64,000 nt of DNA, taken from positions 1,488,001 through 1,552,000 of the forward strand of contig NZ_CP025581.1 of assembly GCF_002865585.1 (NCBI RefSeq), read 5' to 3'. This DNA is from Nocardioides houyundeii (lineage in GTDB: Bacteria; Actinomycetota; Actinomycetes; Propionibacteriales; Nocardioidaceae). This document shows positions 61,901-64,000 of this stretch, piece by piece. The position numbers and the translations under genes are program-made. Position 1 is the first letter of the stretch. Every line of letters begins with the position of its first letter. The notes beneath the pieces were generated by a model that made no database searches, was not told where the DNA came from, and saw only the letters and a program-made list of their open reading frames with translations.

Positions 61901-62287
61901 CAAGCCACCAGTCGGGCAGTGCGCAACGCCTTCCGGACGGTGACGGGGGTTTCGCCGGTCAGCCTCCTCGGTGGTCGTGGCCGGCATGTTGTCCGGCCCT
62001 GGCAGGGACAAGTCACAGGGACTCTCTCGCCCGCACCTGTTGCCCCAGTCGACGTCTTGTTGCTTGCGGCTGCGTGCCGGTCCCGGCATTACCCGGGCAG
62101 TTGGCCGGCCCTTGGGCTGAGCCGCGACCCTGGCTCCCTTGAGCGTTGCAGAGAACTCCCGACTGGGAGACATGTGCGTAGGCGTGCGACTATTGCGACG
62201 AGATGCGTGCGAGATCCAAGTCGGCTGAGTGCCCTGCGATGAGGCGAGCGGCTGTGCCTCCGTTGGCACACCGGTGGGTATGACGCG
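61901..62287. other. Non-coding stretch before lspA
   Basis: 387 bases with no frame I can support on either strand. GC content is somewhat mixed, with short direct and inverted fragments but no terminator, repeat or att-like pair that stands out. It probably holds the lspA promoter and island-end remnants. Confidence 0.5.
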
Positions 62288-62854
62288 ATGAAAGCAGCGC
62301 GAGGAACGCCGCTGAAGAACAGCGGCCACACCCCCGGATTCACTCGACGTACCCACTTGGCGATCTTCTCGGCCGTCGCCCTCGTCGGGCTGACGATCGA
62401 CCAGGCCACCAAGGCGTGGGCTGTCGCCGCCCTCGCCGACGGCGACCGCGAGCTGGTCGGCGACTGGTTCACCCTGCACCTGGTGTTCAATCCCGGTGCC
62501 GCCTTCAGCACCGGCACGGAGTTCACGATCGTGTTCACCGCCCTGGCGGCGGTGGCGGTGTGCGTGGTGCTCTACCTCAGCCGTCGGCTCGGTGACCCGC
62601 TGTGGGCGCTGGGGCTGGGGCTGCTGCTGGCCGGGGTCGCCGGCAACCTGGCTGACCGGCTGTTCCGTGACCCGACGCCGCTGCGCGGCCACGTCGTGGA
62701 CTTCCTGCGCCTGCCCAACTGGCCGGTCTTCAACTTCGCCGACATCTTCATCAACGTCGCGGCCGCGGTGATCATCGTGCAGTCCCTGAGGGGGATCGCG
62801 TTGAACGGCACCCGGGACTCCGCGCCGCGAGCAGAACAGGGGGACCAGACGTGA
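62288..62854 (+). CDS. lspA: Lipoprotein signal peptidase II
   Basis: A 188-residue aspartic protease with four membrane helices that removes lipoprotein signal peptides. Blocks: [37 protein letters not shown] (first catalytic Asp) and [26 protein letters not shown] (second catalytic Asp in NFAD). A basic N-terminal extension of about 20 residues and a short C-terminal tail frame it. ATG 62288. The stop overlaps the rluD-type gene (GTGA). Confidence 0.95.
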   Translation: MKAARGTPLKNSGHTPGFTRRTHLAIFSAVALVGLTIDQATKAWAVAALADGDRELVGDWFTLHLVFNPGAAFSTGTEFTIVFTALAAVAVCVVLYLSRRLGDPLWALGLGLLLAGVAGNLADRLFRDPTPLRGHVVDFLRLPNWPVFNFADIFINVAAAVIIVQSLRGIALNGTRDSAPRAEQGDQT

Positions 62855-63789
62855 ACGGCCAGAGCGACCACCGGTCCGTGCAGATCCCGGACGGCTTCGA
62901 CGGGGAGCGGGTCGACGCCGCCATGGCCCGGATGTTCGGGCTGTCGCGGACCCGCGCCGCCGAGCTCATCGCCCAGGGCCACGTGCACCTCGACGGCGCG
63001 GGGGTGAGCAAGAGCGAGCGGGTGCATCCCGGCGCGACCCTGGACGTGACCATCCCCGTCCTGCGCGACCCGCTGGCGCTGGTCCCCGAGCTCGTGGAGG
63101 GCATCAAGATCATCCACGACGACGACGCCATCGTGGTGATCGACAAGCCCGTAGGCGTGGCTGTCCACCCCAGCCCCGGATGGTCGGGCCCCACCGTGGT
63201 CGGCCACCTCGCCGGCGCCGGCTTCCGGATCGCCACCTCGGGGGCGTCCGAGCGTCAGGGCATCGTGCAGCGACTCGACGTCGGCACCTCCGGGGTCATG
63301 GTGATCACCAAGTCCGAGCACGCCTACTCGGTGCTGAAGAACGCCTTCCGGCACCGCACCGTCGACAAGACCTACCACGCCCTGGTCCAGGGCCATCCGG
63401 ACCCGCTGGAGGGGACCGTCGACGCGCCGATCGGACGGCACCCGAAGTTCGACTACAAGTTCGCGGTGATGGCCGACGGACGGCACAGCATCACCCACTA
63501 CGAGACACTCGAGGCCCATCGGTTCGCGAGCCTGCTCGAGGTCCACCTGGAGACCGGGCGCACGCACCAGATCAGGGTGCACATGGCCGCCCTCAAGCAT
63601 CCCTGCGTCGGCGACATCACTTACGGCGCGGACCCGGTGCTCGCGCGGCGGGTCGGGCTGGAGCGCCAGTGGCTGCACGCGGTCAAGCTGGGCTTCGAGC
63701 ACCCGGAGTCCGGTGAGTACGTCGAGTACGAGTCGACCTACCCCGCCGACCTCGAGCACGCGCTCGACGTGATCCGTGACGAGCGCTGA
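62851..63789 (+). CDS. rluD: RluA-family 23S rRNA pseudouridine synthase
   Basis: A 312-residue enzyme. N-terminal S4 domain: [44 protein letters not shown]. The catalytic domain has [36 protein letters not shown] with the nucleophile Asp in [17 protein letters not shown], and [32 protein letters not shown]. RluD/RluA members modify 23S rRNA or tRNA uridines; the exact site cannot be told, so the symbol is tentative. GTG 62851 overlaps lspA. The lspA-rluD pair is conserved. Confidence 0.92.
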   Translation: MNGQSDHRSVQIPDGFDGERVDAAMARMFGLSRTRAAELIAQGHVHLDGAGVSKSERVHPGATLDVTIPVLRDPLALVPELVEGIKIIHDDDAIVVIDKPVGVAVHPSPGWSGPTVVGHLAGAGFRIATSGASERQGIVQRLDVGTSGVMVITKSEHAYSVLKNAFRHRTVDKTYHALVQGHPDPLEGTVDAPIGRHPKFDYKFAVMADGRHSITHYETLEAHRFASLLEVHLETGRTHQIRVHMAALKHPCVGDITYGADPVLARRVGLERQWLHAVKLGFEHPESGEYVEYESTYPADLEHALDVIRDER

Positions 63790-64000
63790 GCCGGACTCTC
63801 TGGCGGACGTCGTGGTCCGGCCTGGCGGCCCGGAGGACCTCGCAGAGGTCGCCGCGCTCTACGTCGCGGCGCGGTTCGCCGCGGTGCCGGCCGTCCCGGC
63901 CCCGGTGCGCCTCCCCGAGGAGATGGCGGCCTGGGTCCGCGGGTGGGACCTGGGAACCCATGACCTCTTCGTGGCCCACGCCGACGGCGACCTGGTCGGG
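63776..64000 (+). CDS. GNAT-like acetyltransferase, N-terminal fragment
   Basis: 75 codons of a frame that runs off the right edge, starting at GTG 63776 and overlapping the pseudouridine synthase by 14 bases. [29 protein letters not shown] is a GNAT-like opening, followed by [28 protein letters not shown], the second strand pair. The acetyl-CoA loop is beyond the window, so the family is probable rather than certain. Confidence 0.7.
   Translation, partial: MTSAEPDSLADVVVRPGGPEDLAEVAALYVAARFAAVPAVPAPVRLPEEMAAWVRGWDLGTHDLFVAHADGDLVG

Larger units (their letters stand above)
59485..62287. mobile_element. Accessory island between the DksA-like gene and lspA
   Basis: About 2.8 kb of short genes of unknown function separate two genes of a normally compact backbone. 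It contains one broken small gene, a zinc-ribbon protein and a second uncertain frame on the minus strand, an inverted pair of DnaA boxes, and a three-gene plus-strand operon with overlapping stops and starts. Gene density is lower than elsewhere, and I see no integrase, transposase, tRNA or clear direct repeat at either end. Mobile-element origin is inferred from the style of the proteins, which resemble phage or integrative-element accessory proteins. Confidence 0.4.

Noticed and set aside
59628-62100. TTACCCGGGGCAG (59628) and TTACCCGGGCAG (62089) as possible attachment-site repeats around the island
   Set aside because: About 12 matching GC-rich bases with one length difference is likely by chance, and no integrase or tRNA is near.

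Overview
The window is high-GC DNA from an actinobacterium. Gene content and order resemble Nocardioides-type Propionibacteriales, but I infer the genus from general knowledge and did not measure it. The backbone follows the Mycobacterium tuberculosis block Rv2145c-Rv2182c: wag31, yggT, sepF, yggS, pgeF, ftsZ, ftsQ, murC, murG, ftsW, murD, mraY, murF, murE, pbpB, ftsL, rsmH, mraZ, a DUF3040 protein, metF, a prenyl synthase, an Rv2175c-like protein with its adjacent kinase, class II DAHP synthase and a PlsC acyltransferase.

Layout. 1-8.9 kb: tail of a ROK sugar kinase, two tandem membrane glycosyltransferase-like genes (the first broken), a small membrane protein, an esterase, a PlsC acyltransferase, and an operon of sensor kinase, flavin reductase-like protein, LuxR-type regulator and GNAT acetyltransferase, then a coiled-coil protein. 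8.9-12.5 kb: glycerol kinase coupled to a DUF1028 protein, and a phosphofructokinase with pyrophosphate-type signatures. 12.6-19.6 kb: APC permease, class II DAHP synthase, threonine aldolase, class I DAHP synthase, an EamA exporter and endonuclease IV. 19.6-27.3 kb: PASTA kinase and divergent Rv2175c homologue, prenyl synthase, metF, a SIMPL protein, a CrtI-like oxidoreductase, an ArsC-like protein and a membrane protein. 27.36-34 kb: an SOS-type gene set behind a perfect LexA operator (DUF6504-like, HEPN, DnaE2, a methyltransferase, then Pol IV). 34-39.2 kb: DUF3040 protein and the MoxR-DUF58-transglutaminase operon. 39.5-58.6 kb: the complete division and cell-wall (dcw) cluster, opened by four GTGG boxes with a 10-bp period and a long RNA hairpin before rsmH, and closed by a strong terminator after wag31. 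58.7-64 kb: a DksA/TraR-like regulator, a roughly 2.8-kb accessory island with small unknown genes and an inverted pair of perfect DnaA boxes, then lspA, an RluA-family gene and a truncated acetyltransferase.

How the genes work together. The dcw genes make lipid II (MurC-F, MraY, MurG), polymerise and cross-link it at the septum (FtsW, PBP), and assemble the divisome (FtsZ, SepF, FtsQ, FtsL, Wag31). Most dcw genes overlap by 1-4 bases, which implies translational coupling. The PASTA kinase is a plausible regulator of this machinery. Seven genes are interrupted by apparent one-base deletions, eight sites in all. Six of the eight lie in runs of exactly five G or C where the intact frame needs six. 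Essential genes such as murE are affected, so most of these are probably consensus-sequence errors rather than true pseudogenes.
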